Shown here piece after piece: positions 39,033 to 50,811 of a DNA stretch of 64,000 nucleotides. The notes beneath the pieces are model-generated. The model was not told where the DNA came from and ran no database searches. It worked only from the letters and a program-made list of their open reading frames with translations. The position numbers and the translations under genes were made by a program. Where the stretch lies: positions 1,487,765-1,551,764 of the forward strand of contig MU385712.1 of NCBI GenBank assembly GCA_022497155.1, read 5' to 3'. How positions within the stretch are numbered: position 1 is the first letter of the stretch; each line of letters starts with the position of its first letter. Source of the stretch: Whalleya microplaca (lineage: Eukaryota; Ascomycota; Sordariomycetes; Xylariales; Xylariaceae).

Positions 39033-40359
39033 ATCAAATAAGAATGCTATGTGAAGATGTATGAGCGATAGTTTATGTACGCAAGTGAACTATTTAACAG
39101 ATTGGTAGCAGGTATTCGGTGTCAGGAAATCTGGACAAGCAACCAAGACATTAGGATAGCGATGTGGTTTGCGACTTAAACTTTGGAGAGATATTTACAA
39201 GATAAGGCTATATATTCAGCTACGTCAGATATTGGAAGTATTTGGAAACTTGTGGTGTATGCATTTAGGACAACACCCCTCGGGGTTTGTCGGATTGGTC
39301 AGGAGCTTTATTCGAAATCTTAAAGGGATGTTATAACGTGGGCTTTTTCTCTAATAGGAGGTTTATCTGTACGTAAGCTGGCTTGCGTAGCTGGAAGTAG
39401 GGTCTCGAATTGATTTAATTCGTGCTTCATAAATACCGGCATACGTGATCGGATCCAATAATACTTAAATAGGAAGGTAGGTAAGCTCTTGGTATTCTTA
39501 CTTTTGCGAGATGAATAGCCAGGCCGTGGGTTTATATTATACCACATATTACAGTTACTATCACAGTTATAATGTGTGCAATAATCATTTAGGTGCTGCC
39601 GTAATTACTTTAGTTGACTAAATAGAATTGTGTAAAGGTCCAAGATCTAAAAGATCTTCCAACGGCTTAGAAGATCCCTCTTAAGCTTATGGATCTGAGA
39701 GCAATTATCATTCCGAGATTCATAAGCTTAAGGCATTATAACTAATACCCCTATTATCGTGACAGCTACAGTATATAAAATAATCATTTAGGTGCTGCCA
39801 TGATTACTTTAATTGTTAAGATAAAACTGTATAAAGGTCTAAGATTCAAAGGGTCTCTAACAGCTTAAAGGTTCCATCTTAAGCAACGGGAATCTTAGGA
39901 GAATTATTGCTCCAAGATCCATTAGCTTAAGGCACTATAACTAATACCCCTATCATCGTGACAAAAAGGAACTGTTTTTCATTCATATAACTTTTGTTAA
40001 GTTATTATATTATCGCGTACCTTCGCCCTTCACGTACTACCCCCTACTTATCAATAGTTATCTGTACTTCCTTCTAGCTCTTAGAAATGCTATAAACTTG
40101 GTTACGTGCTTTAGACTACATTATATCTAACTGACTTTGGAGCATCGCAACAATGTTGCTGTATAATTACGAATGAAATACTTCGCTAAGCGCAAGCTCT
40201 GACCGTGACCAGGCTTCGCTCTAAGAAGTTCAATCGTCTACCGGAGGGAATAAAGGGAGAGCAGAAAGGGGAGCATTTCAGATTCACTGCGGTAATGAAG
40301 ATTGGCGTCAAGTAGAGGAAGTAGACAGGTGTTAATCATTGAGACAGCTTGATGGTCTA
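39033..40359. other. Intergenic region with tandem duplication
   Basis: No gene is supported. The stretch contains a two-copy tandem repeat (39565-39962), described separately, and AT-rich flanks. Confidence 0.55.
39565..39962. repeat. Two-copy 199-bp tandem repeat, diverged by transitions
   Basis: Copy 1 spans about 39565-39763 and copy 2 about 39764-39962, with landmarks at a constant offset of 199 bp (ATAATCATTTAGGTGCTGCC at the start, CTAATACCCCTAT and ATCGTGAC at the end). Differences between copies are mostly C/T or G/A. No reading frame or terminal inverted repeat is evident. Confidence 0.85.
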
Positions 40360-42713
40360 TCATGAGCCTTCTAGCAGCGAATCTAAATCATTATCTCTAC
40401 CCCGATGTATCTCTTGATCGGGACTCTCGCGCCGGCGTTTTAACTTATCCGGCTCCTCATCTCCAATGTAGAAGCCAGAGCTACCATCCTCAGTTACAAG
40501 GCGCACCGAAGTAGCGTCTGCCTCGTTCTTCATATGGCCCAGCTGCGTCGACGCCGCAAATGGGTAGGAAGCAGCGGCCGCCGCCACTCCAGAAGGATCT
40601 ACACAGTCATCACGAGTCCTCAGGCCATGGAAGAGAAGCGGCAAGACCGAAGATTTCCAAACCGGCCTACGAGCCCTCTCCCGCCAATTACGAGCCACGA
40701 CGGCAGCCAGGAGACACAGGGTGAAGAGCTCCAGCGCGAAGGGCAGGACCATCCACCGCCAGTCGACGTGCGTGCATACGGTGCTCTCCCAGACGGTGCC
40801 GAGGGCGCGGCCGGGCGAGCGGGCGTCCGCGCCCCGGCCCACCGTGCGCATGCGGTTCGTGATCGCGAGCGAGACGTTCTGCATCAGCGAGTCGACGGAG
40901 GCGAAGGTGGCGAAGCCGCCGCCGTACAGCGACTGCAGCCACCACACGTCGTCGGCGCACATCACGCGGCTGAGGTTGTTGTTGTAGTTGACCGAGTCCC
41001 ACCAGCACTGCCCGTCGAAGAGTGTCTCGCTGAGGAACTGGGTTATCCCGGCTTCCAGGACCGTGGACATGCCGTACACGCATTCCCTCGGCGCTGTGAC
41101 GTTGACCCCGTCGATCTGGATGGGGGTGAGGTCTCGTCCGTCTTGTTTTGGTACTTGTGATATGTTGGAGGCGTCGTATTGTAGACCGTCGATGTAACAA
41201 GGCTCCAGGAGGGCCACACGGTCAGTACTATTCTTCGGGATGCCTTGTAATTTCGAAGCTGCTACGGGCGTCTCTCGTAGGGAACCACTAGTCACCCGCG
41301 CGTTATATTGCCTCAAGCAGGGATAGAATGTGCAGTTGACAGCTAGGAGGCCGACATCTGGTTGCATTTTTGGAATGTTGGGATAGTCAGATGTCGGACA
41401 AACCCAGTTGTAGAAGGTGCCGCCCAACGGATTGTCAGCAAGAACTGGATCCGTCTCATTGATAGTACACGGAGCCATCGTGAAGGTCATATAAGAGACA
41501 TTCACATTTGCCTGGGAGCCCGTAATGAAGGCATATGGGTTCCCTTCTGCCTGGATACTAGCCCAGTTGCTTGCATATGCTGCTGAAATCCACTGACTCG
41601 GGTTATAGGAGGTTGCATCCATTGTAAGGTTTAATACGTCTGACATATTCCGTATTTGCCTAATGGAAGACGTAACATCGGTACACTGGTTACAGTATCC
41701 CACAGAGGAATACGAGTGCAATGCATTATCTTGCGGCCCGTCGAACGTACAGTCACCTGTTGGGCAGGTAACATTAAGCTTACCCGATCCATCATCCGCA
41801 GCAGCAAGCCCATTCACAATTGCGCTCTTCATGGAGTTTCCCATGAAAAAGGAGGGACTGCCATGGCCTGCGAAGATGTTCACGTCGTCTGTGGAGTTTA
41901 CGTAATGCGAAACTGGCACTGTTGCGTTGATGTCTGGCACAGGGACTGAACACAGAGTTGTTCGAATCGCTTGTTGGGTGAAGGGGCCAATTGCCGAGGA
42001 CACAATGATTAAGAGAGCCGCGGCCATGACCAGATGCCTAACGAAATATATGTTAGCCTTCATGGGGCTACCATAATGGTGTCCTTTCGATATATGTAGG
42101 GCTCTCACATTCGGAACGCTCCAAATAACAACCGCGTTGAGCCCCAGGCTCCGCGGCTGGCTTGGTCAAGTCTGTCCAAGTCACGGAGGGGCCGATGATC
42201 TTTGAACCACCACCATTTAAGTTCGCTGAGGGCTATAATAAACAGTAAGCATCTTAAACATATTCCTATGAGTATTGTTGATAGACCTTCAGCTACTGGA
42301 GTGAGCATCATCGCGCGGCAAATCGTGGACAACAAAGCCACAAGCGACGTAAGATTGATGCCTGCGGGCCAATCTGGCTGAGGAGCGCCATCGTACCTAA
42401 CAAGGACACCAACAATTGCCATCAGAGATCCAAATGAAACCAGAAGCGATGTCATCTCCGCAGCCCAGTATCTGAATACATGGCTGCGTTCGTTTCGTGT
42501 GGGCGTCCCGGTATCTACACCGCTCTGGAACAGGCCTTCACTGGTGATATAAGTGTGGTTCTTCAGGCCGGGTTGCTCTTCCGTATATCTCCCACCATCT
42601 CGCTCGGATAATTCTGATACAGATTGTAGCTCATGTGCTTCTCGAGATGGCATGTCGGTCGAGACCGAGGAGACCGCAGCTGTTGCCGCCGAGGCCTGGC
42701 GCGATAACCCCAT
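40360..42713 (-). CDS. DUF3176 family membrane protein
   Basis: Exons 42713-42287, 42232-42109 and 42037-40360 give 742 residues. The N-terminus is hydrophilic. The DUF3176 core follows: YWAAEMTSLLVSFGSLMAIV, then LTSLVALLSTICRAMML, LKWWWFKDHRPLRDLDRLD and RGAWGSTRLLF. A second helix pair, a large extracellular part with many N-x-S/T sites and cysteines, and a final membrane helix (LPFALELFTLCLLAAVV) complete the protein. The family is fungal, multi-copy and of unknown function. The first intron (42286-42233) is 54 bp, in frame and free of stops, so an 18-residue longer form would be made if it is retained. The family consensus favours splicing (AE|ALSELKWWW). Confidence 0.85.
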
Positions 42714-43859
42714 TGCAACAGGCCGATGAAGGAGGATAAGTTGGATAAATCATGAAATATTCCATTGTGACTTAACACCATACGCTGGGGTTAAGGTTTT
42801 TAGTATGGCTAAGCCGTTCCACAAGCATCGTGAAGAGCTTTTGTTTTTCCGTCTAATTATAGATTTTTGGCGGTATACCTAACTCGAGATTCGCTCGCGT
42901 TACCGCCACAGCCCCAGCTGAACTAATTCTGGCAGCAGTAGTAATAAAACGAAGGATCGTCGCCAACGCAGGAAGCACGCTAATAGAGATTCAATGCTGT
43001 AGACGAATTCACTCAATGATCAACAGCGGTGACTAAAGCTCATTAATTGAAAGCGTACTCTTCAATGAGTATGAACTTCATCCATCGAGCATATCACTGC
43101 CTGTTGAAATGAGTGAACTAGTCTCAATTGAAATATTCATTATTGCAGCTTCAAGAGACGGAGACAGATGCGAGTTCGTAGAATCCCTCGTCTGGCATCT
43201 TTTCTTCATGCTGTCATGGCGGGCTCCGGTCTGAATCAAATGCAGTGGTTTCTCTCTTTCACGGAGTCGTACAAATAGTTACCGTAACTGTGCCTCCGAT
43301 GTATGTAAGCTGACTGCGGTTGTTGCCGCCAGGGAGCAATGCATGTACATGCATGAAGCCCTACCGCCAGAACCAGCTTGTCGGTTCATACCCGACTAGG
43401 GAATATTCCGAAGAGCACTTCAAAAATCGAGATATAGCAATTGGAATTTCCAAATGAAGAAGGGCTAAGACAGCCCTTTCTCTTTCTTATACCTAGGTAT
43501 CTAAGATACGTTTTGGCTAGGGTCGGTATAGTAGAGAGGGATTAAACACTTGATAGTCGAGGTAATGGAAGAGATAAAATTGTAACAAAATCATCCAGGT
43601 ATAAATTGTACAGAGCTTTATTACTCGGGCTTGCCCATTCTGGTCATGACAAGCCTGCAAGGATGCCCTATGCGCTGATCTCCTTTCGGTATAGTGGGGG
43701 AGGGCCCTGACAATTCCCCTGACGATTGGGTATAACCCCACTATCGCCTAGAACCCCTCCGACAAAAAGCCAATTCTACCTGACTGACCGCCTCCCTCCC
43801 ACCTCCCCTCTATTTACTTACACATATACAACCATCGTACGGGGATCGGGATCGCAGCC
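42714..43859. other. Divergent promoter region
   Basis: The region lies between the starts of the DUF3176 gene and the mevalonate diphosphate decarboxylase gene. No gene is seen. The last 80 bp before 43860 are pyrimidine-rich, as is common upstream of fungal housekeeping starts. Confidence 0.55.
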
Positions 43860-45014
43860 ATGGCCGACACCACAATCTACAGGGCGAGCACCACGGCGCC
43901 CGTCAACATCGCCGTGGTCAAGTACTGGGGCAAGCGCGACGCCAAGCTGAACCTGCCCACCAACTCCTCGCTCTCCGTGACGCTCTCGCAGGCCGACCTG
44001 CGCACGCTCACCACGGCGACCTGCTCCGCCAGCTACGGCGGCGAGGACACCCTGACCCTCAACGGCTCCCCCTCCGACATCACCGGCGCCCGCACGCAGG
44101 CCTGCCTGCGCGAGCTGCGCTCCCGCCGCGCCGCCCTCGAGGCCTCCTCCCCCTCCCCCCTGCCCAAGCTGTCCGCCATGCCCCTGCGCATCGTGTCGGA
44201 GAACAACTTCCCGACGGCGGCGGGCCTGGCGTCTTCCGCGGCCGGGTTCGCGGCCCTCGTGCGCGCCATCGCGGACCTCTACGAGCTGCCCGCCTCGCCG
44301 ACCGAGCTCTCCCTCGTCGCGCGCCAGGGCTCCGGCTCCGCCTGCCGCAGCCTGTTCGGCGGGTACGTAGCCTGGCGGGGCGGGTCGCAGGCGGACGGCC
44401 TGGACTCGAAGGCCGTGCAGGTGGCGCCCGCGGCGCACTGGCCGCAGATGCGCGCGCTGGTGCTGGTGGTGTCGGCGGCGAAGAAGGGCGTCAGCTCGAC
44501 CTCGGGCATGCAGCAGACGGTGGCGACGTCGGACCTGTTCCGGCAGCGCATCGCCGCCGTCGTGCCCGCGCACATGGAGAGGATGGAGGCGGCGGTCCGG
44601 GACCGGGATTTTGCGGGCTTCGCTGAGGTCACCATGAAGGAGTCCAATTCCTTCCACGCCTGCTGCATGGACACGTACCCGCCCATCTACTACATGAACG
44701 ACGTCTCGAGGGCTGCGGTCAGGGCCGTGGAGGCTATCAATGCGGCCGCGGGGAAGACTGTTGCCGCGTATACGTTTGATGCGGGGCCGAATGCCGTGGT
44801 CTACTATCTGGAGGAGGACAGCGCTGCTGTTGTGGGCACGTTTTATAGCCTGTTAGAAGGAACTGATGGCTGGAAGGACACGGCGAAGGCTCATGCCTCG
44901 GCTGCGATACAATTGGATGAGGCTACATCAGCTATAGTTAAGGGAGGCGTGAGTAGGGTCATAATGACTGGGGTGGGCGAGGGGCCTGTAAAGACGGAGC
45001 AGCATTTGGCATAG
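43860..45014 (+). CDS. erg19: Diphosphomevalonate decarboxylase (Erg19/MVD1)
   Basis: An intronless 384-residue frame. Motifs: VKYWGKRDAKLNLPTNSSLS at the N-terminus, NNFPTAAGLASSAAGFAAL (the GHMP-kinase phosphate-binding loop), QGSGSACRSLFGG, and MNDVSRAAVRAVEAIN with DAGPNAVVYY near the C-terminus. The enzyme uses ATP to convert mevalonate 5-diphosphate to isopentenyl diphosphate, the last step of the mevalonate pathway to sterols. Length fits the family (about 380-400). The first half has very high GC at third positions while the last quarter does not. Confidence 0.97.
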   Translation: MADTTIYRASTTAPVNIAVVKYWGKRDAKLNLPTNSSLSVTLSQADLRTLTTATCSASYGGEDTLTLNGSPSDITGARTQACLRELRSRRAALEASSPSPLPKLSAMPLRIVSENNFPTAAGLASSAAGFAALVRAIADLYELPASPTELSLVARQGSGSACRSLFGGYVAWRGGSQADGLDSKAVQVAPAAHWPQMRALVLVVSAAKKGVSSTSGMQQTVATSDLFRQRIAAVVPAHMERMEAAVRDRDFAGFAEVTMKESNSFHACCMDTYPPIYYMNDVSRAAVRAVEAINAAAGKTVAAYTFDAGPNAVVYYLEEDSAAVVGTFYSLLEGTDGWKDTAKAHASAAIQLDEATSAIVKGGVSRVIMTGVGEGPVKTEQHLA

Positions 45015-46335
45015 TCAGCGACATGATCATGAATTGATTCTATATTTTGCATAGCGTATACGCAGCAAGGTGCCTGTTGCTATTATCTGCTTTATAGTAG
45101 GGATGCCATGGATCTGTTTATATATACTGTTAGATCCCCCAGTATTTCTTGGATTATAGCAAGACAGGCGCTCGAGTGACCTGTGATGTTCTCTAGGAGA
45201 GCTATGCCAAATCAACGATATGATCTGAGGAGTAATATATCGACTGTAAGGTAATGAAGTTACCTACCATTTCCTGTGTAATGATGGAATCTGATGTCAT
45301 GACTGATCTTGGCCTTTGATCTGAAGTCTAGTCCGCAATTAAAGAGTCCTTGAGCTCATATTGAAGTTAGACAAGGTATCTATATGGATTGCGAATCAAG
45401 TTGAAAGCGATACTTAAACCATACAACCTGGTAGACGCGAGTGTTACAACCACCCATTCCTGAATATCCCCGCAACCAGCTACCACGTGATTTATGGTTG
45501 CCAAGGAATAATGGCTTGGCAACCAAGTTCCATTTATTAGGAAGCTATTCAGATATAAAAGATAGTATTTCGCCGTCCCTTAGATAGTCTCTCCTTGCTA
45601 GCCAGCGATCAATCTAAGTATTTTACCTTTCACGCCTTTTGTTATTTCAAATCAAGACCTGTGGTAACGGCTTCGTTACAGCGAGCAGCAAAACTCTGCA
45701 TGTTTCAACATCTGTACATGTTCTCCGGTATCACAATATCAGTCGTAGTCTCACCAATGAGTCTCGAAGAATAATTCAAGCATCCTACGTCAGTACCAGC
45801 CCTCCTCCATTTTTTACGCCTTTTGCCCTCCCCAAAGAGCAAAAATGTCAATATCTCACCTACTTCACCTATCATATACTGTGCTCAAATCATAGGCTGA
45901 TGTTGATACGAAAATCTTGGAGCTCTACAATGAATCAACAGTTCTCGATTAATAAACAGAAAAGACAGGTACTAGTTGTTCAAATGTCTTTATTGAGAAT
46001 ACAATGCATCTTTTCTTTATAGTCGCAATCCTCGGTACAAATTACAATTTCCTTGTTCTTTTGCATGACCCTTACCACTCAGCCCTCGACACGACGTTAG
46101 CTCGTGTTTCTCACATACATTACATTGTCATTATAACACTCAATCTGGTGAAACCTGGCGAAACGATGATACGAATTCGATCCGTGCCCTTGTTCACAAA
46201 CAATGTACCATGTTATTTTTTTCCAGATCGAATATATAAACAAGCTCGAACTTCATTTGGAGCAAATATGAGAGCCAGATCACAAACTCACCAACAACTC
46301 AACCACTACTCATCAAATACACAACCACATAAGCA
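45015..46335. other. Intergenic region
   Basis: No supported gene. Frames at 45639-46022 and 46004-46558 lack any recognisable features, and the latter is out of phase with the better candidate starting at 46336. Confidence 0.5.
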
Positions 46336-47031
46336 ATGTTTAAAGTTCGCTTCTCATTGGAATTTGCTATTCCAAATAGCAGCTCGCCAGAGGATGGTGC
46401 AGTACAGTCCGCCTTTACTCACTATGTTAAAAGTAATCGGTTACCTACACACCAGGAACTTGCCCATGTACTTAAGATTTCGGGTTGCAAGGTCCCCGAT
46501 CTGCTGTCTTCTCCAGATGTCGACGGTGCATCCAAGGACTACGTCAAGGACTTCCTGAGCTCAGACCCCAACGTAGGGCTCATCGGCTTCGAAGCTCTCC
46601 ACGATTCCTTCAACCGCTGCAATCTCTGGCTTGCCGTTCGTCCTAGACCCACGCCGAGGGACTGGATCAGGTTTAAGTATGCGGAATTCCCCTTTCCTCC
46701 CCGGAAGCCCCAGCTCCTGCACGCCACGCTCTTTATCCAGCGGGTATGGGAGTCCGTCGAGAGCCCGGAGGAGGAGGGGCCCTTTGACAGGTCGGCTTTG
46801 CAGCGATACCCCGAGCTTCTCGCCAAGCTTCCCGAGGATGCTGAGCCAGACACTATTGAGCACGTTCTGACACTTGTTCGCGCTTGGGAGCTGTTGAACT
46901 TCATGCAGCTTTCGTCCCAGCACACGATGAAGCACGCCGATGAAGGCTTTCGGTGTTCAAACGCACACTGTACCCAGAGAAACATGCCTGATGTTCAAAC
47001 ATGCCGAGTGTTGAAAGATGCCGATTGTTGA
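46336..47031 (+). CDS. Hypothetical protein, 231 residues
   Basis: A single open frame from an ATG at 46336 to a stop at 47029-47031. The composition is protein-like: charged and hydrophobic residues alternate, with segments such as FNRCNLWLAVRPRPTPRDW, HATLFIQRVWESVE and IEHVLTLVRAWELLNFM. The C-terminus is cysteine-containing (CSNAHCTQRNMPDVQTC). There is no signal peptide or membrane helix and I recognise no domain. The GC content of the frame is clearly above its flanks, which supports coding. Introns cannot be excluded. Confidence 0.5.
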   Translation: MFKVRFSLEFAIPNSSSPEDGAVQSAFTHYVKSNRLPTHQELAHVLKISGCKVPDLLSSPDVDGASKDYVKDFLSSDPNVGLIGFEALHDSFNRCNLWLAVRPRPTPRDWIRFKYAEFPFPPRKPQLLHATLFIQRVWESVESPEEEGPFDRSALQRYPELLAKLPEDAEPDTIEHVLTLVRAWELLNFMQLSSQHTMKHADEGFRCSNAHCTQRNMPDVQTCRVLKDADC

Positions 47032-47861
47032 TCATGAGCAACATTAGATAGGTTGTTTCTCACATAAATGTAGAATAGACACATTATTAATTTAATGGTG
47101 CCTACCTAGTACCAGCTAGGTAGGCATCCAATTCAACCTTTTACATTCTTACAAAATTGATTACCTTGAAGATTGGCATCGTGAACTCATTTATTAGGTC
47201 GTAGATAATGTTTACAATGAATTCCTAACCGAATTCATGAGGTTTGATTTAACATATATGAACCCTAAGTTCGGCTTACAATGTAATTATTAATACTTTT
47301 GCTCTTGGACTGCTGTTCAGGGGAGCATCTGGCAGTGCTAGATTCTGCGTAGTGTAAGTAACAGGACAGGTTGCACTTTAGCCTCCGTAATCTAGAAATA
47401 TATATATATATATATACGAGTGAGTAATAAAAAATAATTTAAAAAAAAACACTCTTGAACTTTTACTTTTATATGTGTGAGGAAGTAGTGGAAATTTAAG
47501 TCGTCATTTTGATAAGTGCTTAGAACACCCCTGCCAGCTGCCCCGGCTCCCAGGATTAGAAACTTGGCTGCCAATTAAAATCCCTGCACTTGGGGTCTCC
47601 ATAAAAAAGTTTCGAAAGCCACGCGCGGACCAAAAACCGCAACCACCCGCAAGCCGCGAATTCTTCTGACCCATGCTACTTGCATCATCAACAGGGAGTT
47701 TAAGGACTTCAATTCCTCTGCGCCCGGAAATCCACAGCGACGATGATGTGAACACGCTCCTCGACCTCGTCGAACCAATTGACCCCATACCTTAAGACCA
47801 GGAAACCAAACTATCTGTGTGTCTGTGTGTGTGTCTGTCACATGTGAAAGCGCTGTCGGCA
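47032..47861. other. Intergenic region
   Basis: AT-rich from 47032 to 47500, including a TA microsatellite at about 47398-47416, then the promoter of the heme-lyase gene. No gene is supported. Confidence 0.5.
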
Positions 47862-48879
47862 ATGTCCGAGGCCAAGGACCAGGACCCGGCGACCTGCCCC
47901 GTCGACCACAAGAGCAGAGAGGCATGGCTGTCGCAAGCGCGCGCAGCAGCAGGCGGAGCGCCGCCGTCGCATCCCCCGATCCCGACCGCCAGCCCCTCGA
48001 CCCCGGAGCCCGAGACCTGCCCTGTAGACCATAAGGCGCGCGAGGCCTGGATGCGGCAGGCCGCTCGCGCCGCGGAGCCAAGTCGTCCACTACCGTCCAC
48101 ATCAACGTCCGCACCCATACCCTCGAGCGCCAATTCATCATGGACGTCCTACCTCCCGCACCTCCCTTTCCTCTCTTCCAAATCCTCCTCTGATTCGACC
48201 ACAACACCACCCCCACCCCCACACGCCGCGCGCAGCATAACCACCGCGCTGGCAACCGAGCGCGAGGTCAGCACGATCCCGCGGTCCTCGACGCCGGGCG
48301 ACGCGGCGTGCCCGCCGGCGAACCAGGAGCAGGAGACGGGCGCGGACTACGCGGGCGGGACGGGGAACTGGATCTATCCCTCGGAGCGCATGTTCTTCGA
48401 GGCCATGAAGCGCAAGGGCCACGACCCGCAGGCCACCGACATGCGCACGGTGGTGCCCATCCACAACGCCGTCAACGAGCGCGCCTGGGCCGAGATCAAG
48501 GGCTGGGAGGAGCCGTGGGTTAGGGGGTCTAGGTGCGTACTGCCGAGGAGAGGAGAGGTGAGGTCTAGTGGACTGTGTGCTAACTATGATGATGGGTTTT
48601 AGCTGTGGTGGTCCCCGCCTGCATTCGTTTTCGGGGCTGAGCACGAATATGTCGCCCAGGGCGCGGATAAATACCATGTTAGGCTACCAGGCGCCCTTCG
48701 ATCGACATGATTGGGTGGTTGATAGGTGTGGGAAGGAGATCGAGTACGTGATCGACTTCTATGCCGGACGCAACAGCACACCAGGTGGAAAACTGTCTTT
48801 CTACCTCGATGTGCGGCCGAAGCTGAATACCTGGGAGGGCATTAAGATGCGGGCTATGCGAGCTGCCGGTTTGGCATAG
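47862..48879 (+). CDS. Holocytochrome c synthase (cytochrome c heme lyase)
   Basis: Exons 47862-48532 and 48603-48879 give 315 residues. Two CPVDHK-x-REAW heme-regulatory-type motifs lie in the N-terminal 60 residues, then a Pro/Ser-rich linker. The catalytic core follows: NWIYPSERMFFEAMKRKGHD, VPIHNAVNERAW, MLGYQAPFDRHDWVVDRCGK and VIDFYAGR near the C-terminus. The enzyme attaches heme covalently to apocytochrome c or c1 in the mitochondrial intermembrane space. CYC3 and CYT2 types cannot be separated confidently here. The ATG at 47862 directly precedes the first CPV motif. The gene is convergent with the RUS-family gene. Confidence 0.93.
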
Positions 48880-49171
48880 CCGATGGGTGGTGCTATGTGT
48901 AGCAACAGTGTATAACACGTACATATATCGATCGTATTGCATAGACGGGGACGGAGCATGGAGTTATGGAAGCATCGCCTATCAATTTACACATACCTAA
49001 TATGTGTCTTGTCTATGCTATGCTCTGCTCATGTGTGATCATTTCTCATCCATCTCAGTAGTTCCGTTCCGAAATCATCGCAAATGGGGTATCATATGGT
49101 ACATCCCTTCCCAGTCCCCCCTAGAAAAGCAAATCCATTCGCCGATCTTACCATCTAGTTGTGATGCTATC

Positions 49172-50397
49172 CTACTGTTCATCCACCTCGATTCGGATGG
49201 CAGGACCGGTCTCCACGGCATCAGACTCCAGATCCCAGCCCGCGTCCGAGAGAGCTCTGTAGAAGAACTTGTCGAGCAATCTGCTCTCACGCAGATAAGC
49301 ATCGAGCCACGCCTCTAGAGAAGTCGTCGCCGTAGCCCCCTTCTTCAAGAAGATCTTCTTGCGGCCCTCGGCCATCCGAACAACCACGTACAGCACATCG
49401 CGGAACTCGCGCAGGGTACCCGAGGAGATCTCGTCGGCCGCCGGAAACGTGTCGGCGAACGCCGTATTCGGGCCCTTCCAGCGGAGGATGCGCTCGCGGC
49501 TCGCGACGCGATCCGGGCCGAGAATCACACCACTGCGGATCCACTCGTCGAGGACGACAATGGCGCGCTGGCGGTTGAGGGTGCGCATCTGCACGGCGCG
49601 CACGGCCTGCAGGTTCGTCCACAGGTGCACGGCGAGCAGCGCGGCCATCCAGGCCCAGACGGCGGCGGTGCCGTGCACGAACTGCACGAACACGCTGCCG
49701 GCCAGCATGCCCAGGAGACTAATCACGGTCTCCTGGCTGCCGTCCTTGGCGTTGAGCTCGGCGAGGTTGCCGCCGCGCGCGAAGTGCGCGCTCAGCGAGG
49801 CCTTCGCGGCCCCGCCCGAGACCCCGCACAGCGCGCGCAGGACGCCCGACGCGCACAGCGCGAGGACCTTCGGGTACGTGGGGAGCAGGGGCGAGAGCAC
49901 GTCCAGGAGCATCGCGGAGTCGTTCAAAAGGTCCGCGAGGAACCGGTAGAACTTGCACTCGGCCTCGATGGCGCGCCCGCAGCGGTGCGCGAACAGGATC
50001 GTGGCCAGTCGGCCCGTCGACTCCTGCAGCACGGTGAGGAGCACGGCGGCGGTGGCGGACGAGGCCGAGTCGCCCACGCCGAAGCCCTGCAGCACTGCGC
50101 GCGAGGAGAGCAGGCCGGCTATGGTGCTGGAGAAGGCCTGGAGCGAGTCCTGTGTGGGGTTAGTTGGGGGTTGAGATGAGAAGGTAAATAGGTATGTAGG
50201 CAGTGGGTGCTCACGTAGATCTGGTACGGGGTGTAGTCTGGCGTCACGGTGTGCGGGTAGCCCGCCGGCAGGAAGACGTCGAGCAGCGCCTTGGCATAGT
50301 CGCGTGCTGTCTTCTGCGGCTTGATTACTTTGTCCTTGTCGTAGACGCAGAGCACGCCGGACTCATCCGAGCAGCTGACCAACTTCGGAGAGGCCAT
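49172..50397 (-). CDS. RUS family (DUF647) protein
   Basis: Exons 50397-50215 and 50149-49172 give 386 residues. The core AFSSTIAGLLSSRAVLQGFGV, then TVLQESTGRLATILFAHR and the helix-rich middle (FYRFLADLLNDSAMLLDVLSP, KASLSAHFARGGNLAELNAKD) are diagnostic of the ROOT UVB SENSITIVE family (DUF647), found from fungi to plants and animals (C16orf58). Several hydrophobic segments suggest membrane association. The biochemical role is not established for fungi. The GC-rich second exon generates long antisense frames that are spurious. Confidence 0.88.
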
Positions 50398-50527
50398 GTT
50401 GTCGTTGTTGAGGCTGTTTGTTGCACAGGTGAGGAGTGTTCAAAGATGGAACAGTCACCTTATAATTATTAGATGGAGGTGCGGGACCATATGTGCAAGC
50501 TATACATGTAGGTGCTTACCTCAGTTG

Positions 50528-50587
50528 TGTCACTGGAGGTACTGTCACTGGAGGTACTGTCACTGGAGGTACTGTCACTGTAGGTAC
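50528..50587. repeat. 15-bp minisatellite, four copies
   Basis: Four consecutive copies of TGTCACTGGAGGTAC, the last with one change (GG to GT). It lies in the 0.4-kb region between divergent genes. Confidence 0.9.
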
Positions 50588-50659
50588 GTACCTATGTATG
50601 TACATACGACGTGCTGAGACACTGGATTAAAATGAGCTAATAGAGTGAATACCAATAAC

Positions 50660-50715
50660 GTTGTTAGGAATCGAACCTAACTCGCTCTATCAGCCACACA
50701 GCTGATTAGGTAGCT
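50660..50715 (-). repeat. tRNA-derived relic, second copy
   Basis: The minus strand reads GCTGATAGAGCGAG directly followed by TTAGGTTCGATTCCTAA, a perfect 5-bp T stem with loop TTCGATT. The first part resembles an A box/D arm, but the two are adjacent with no anticodon arm between them. It shares GAGTTAGGTTCGATTCCT with the relic at 4438-4485. Confidence 0.5.
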
Positions 50716-50811
50716 GAATCTGCCGATACCCACTATTTTACTACCGTGTTTGTTCCTCAGTTACAGTAATAAGTCGCCCAGGCAGTGATAGGATATAATC
50801 TACAGCTGTAC

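Noticed and set aside
43818..44657. 279-codon frame on the minus strand
   Set aside because: Antisense shadow of the GC-rich mevalonate diphosphate decarboxylase gene.
50528..50587. Possible CRISPR-like array
   Set aside because: Units are 15 bp and contiguous without spacers, so it is a minisatellite; CRISPR arrays are also not expected in a fungal genome.
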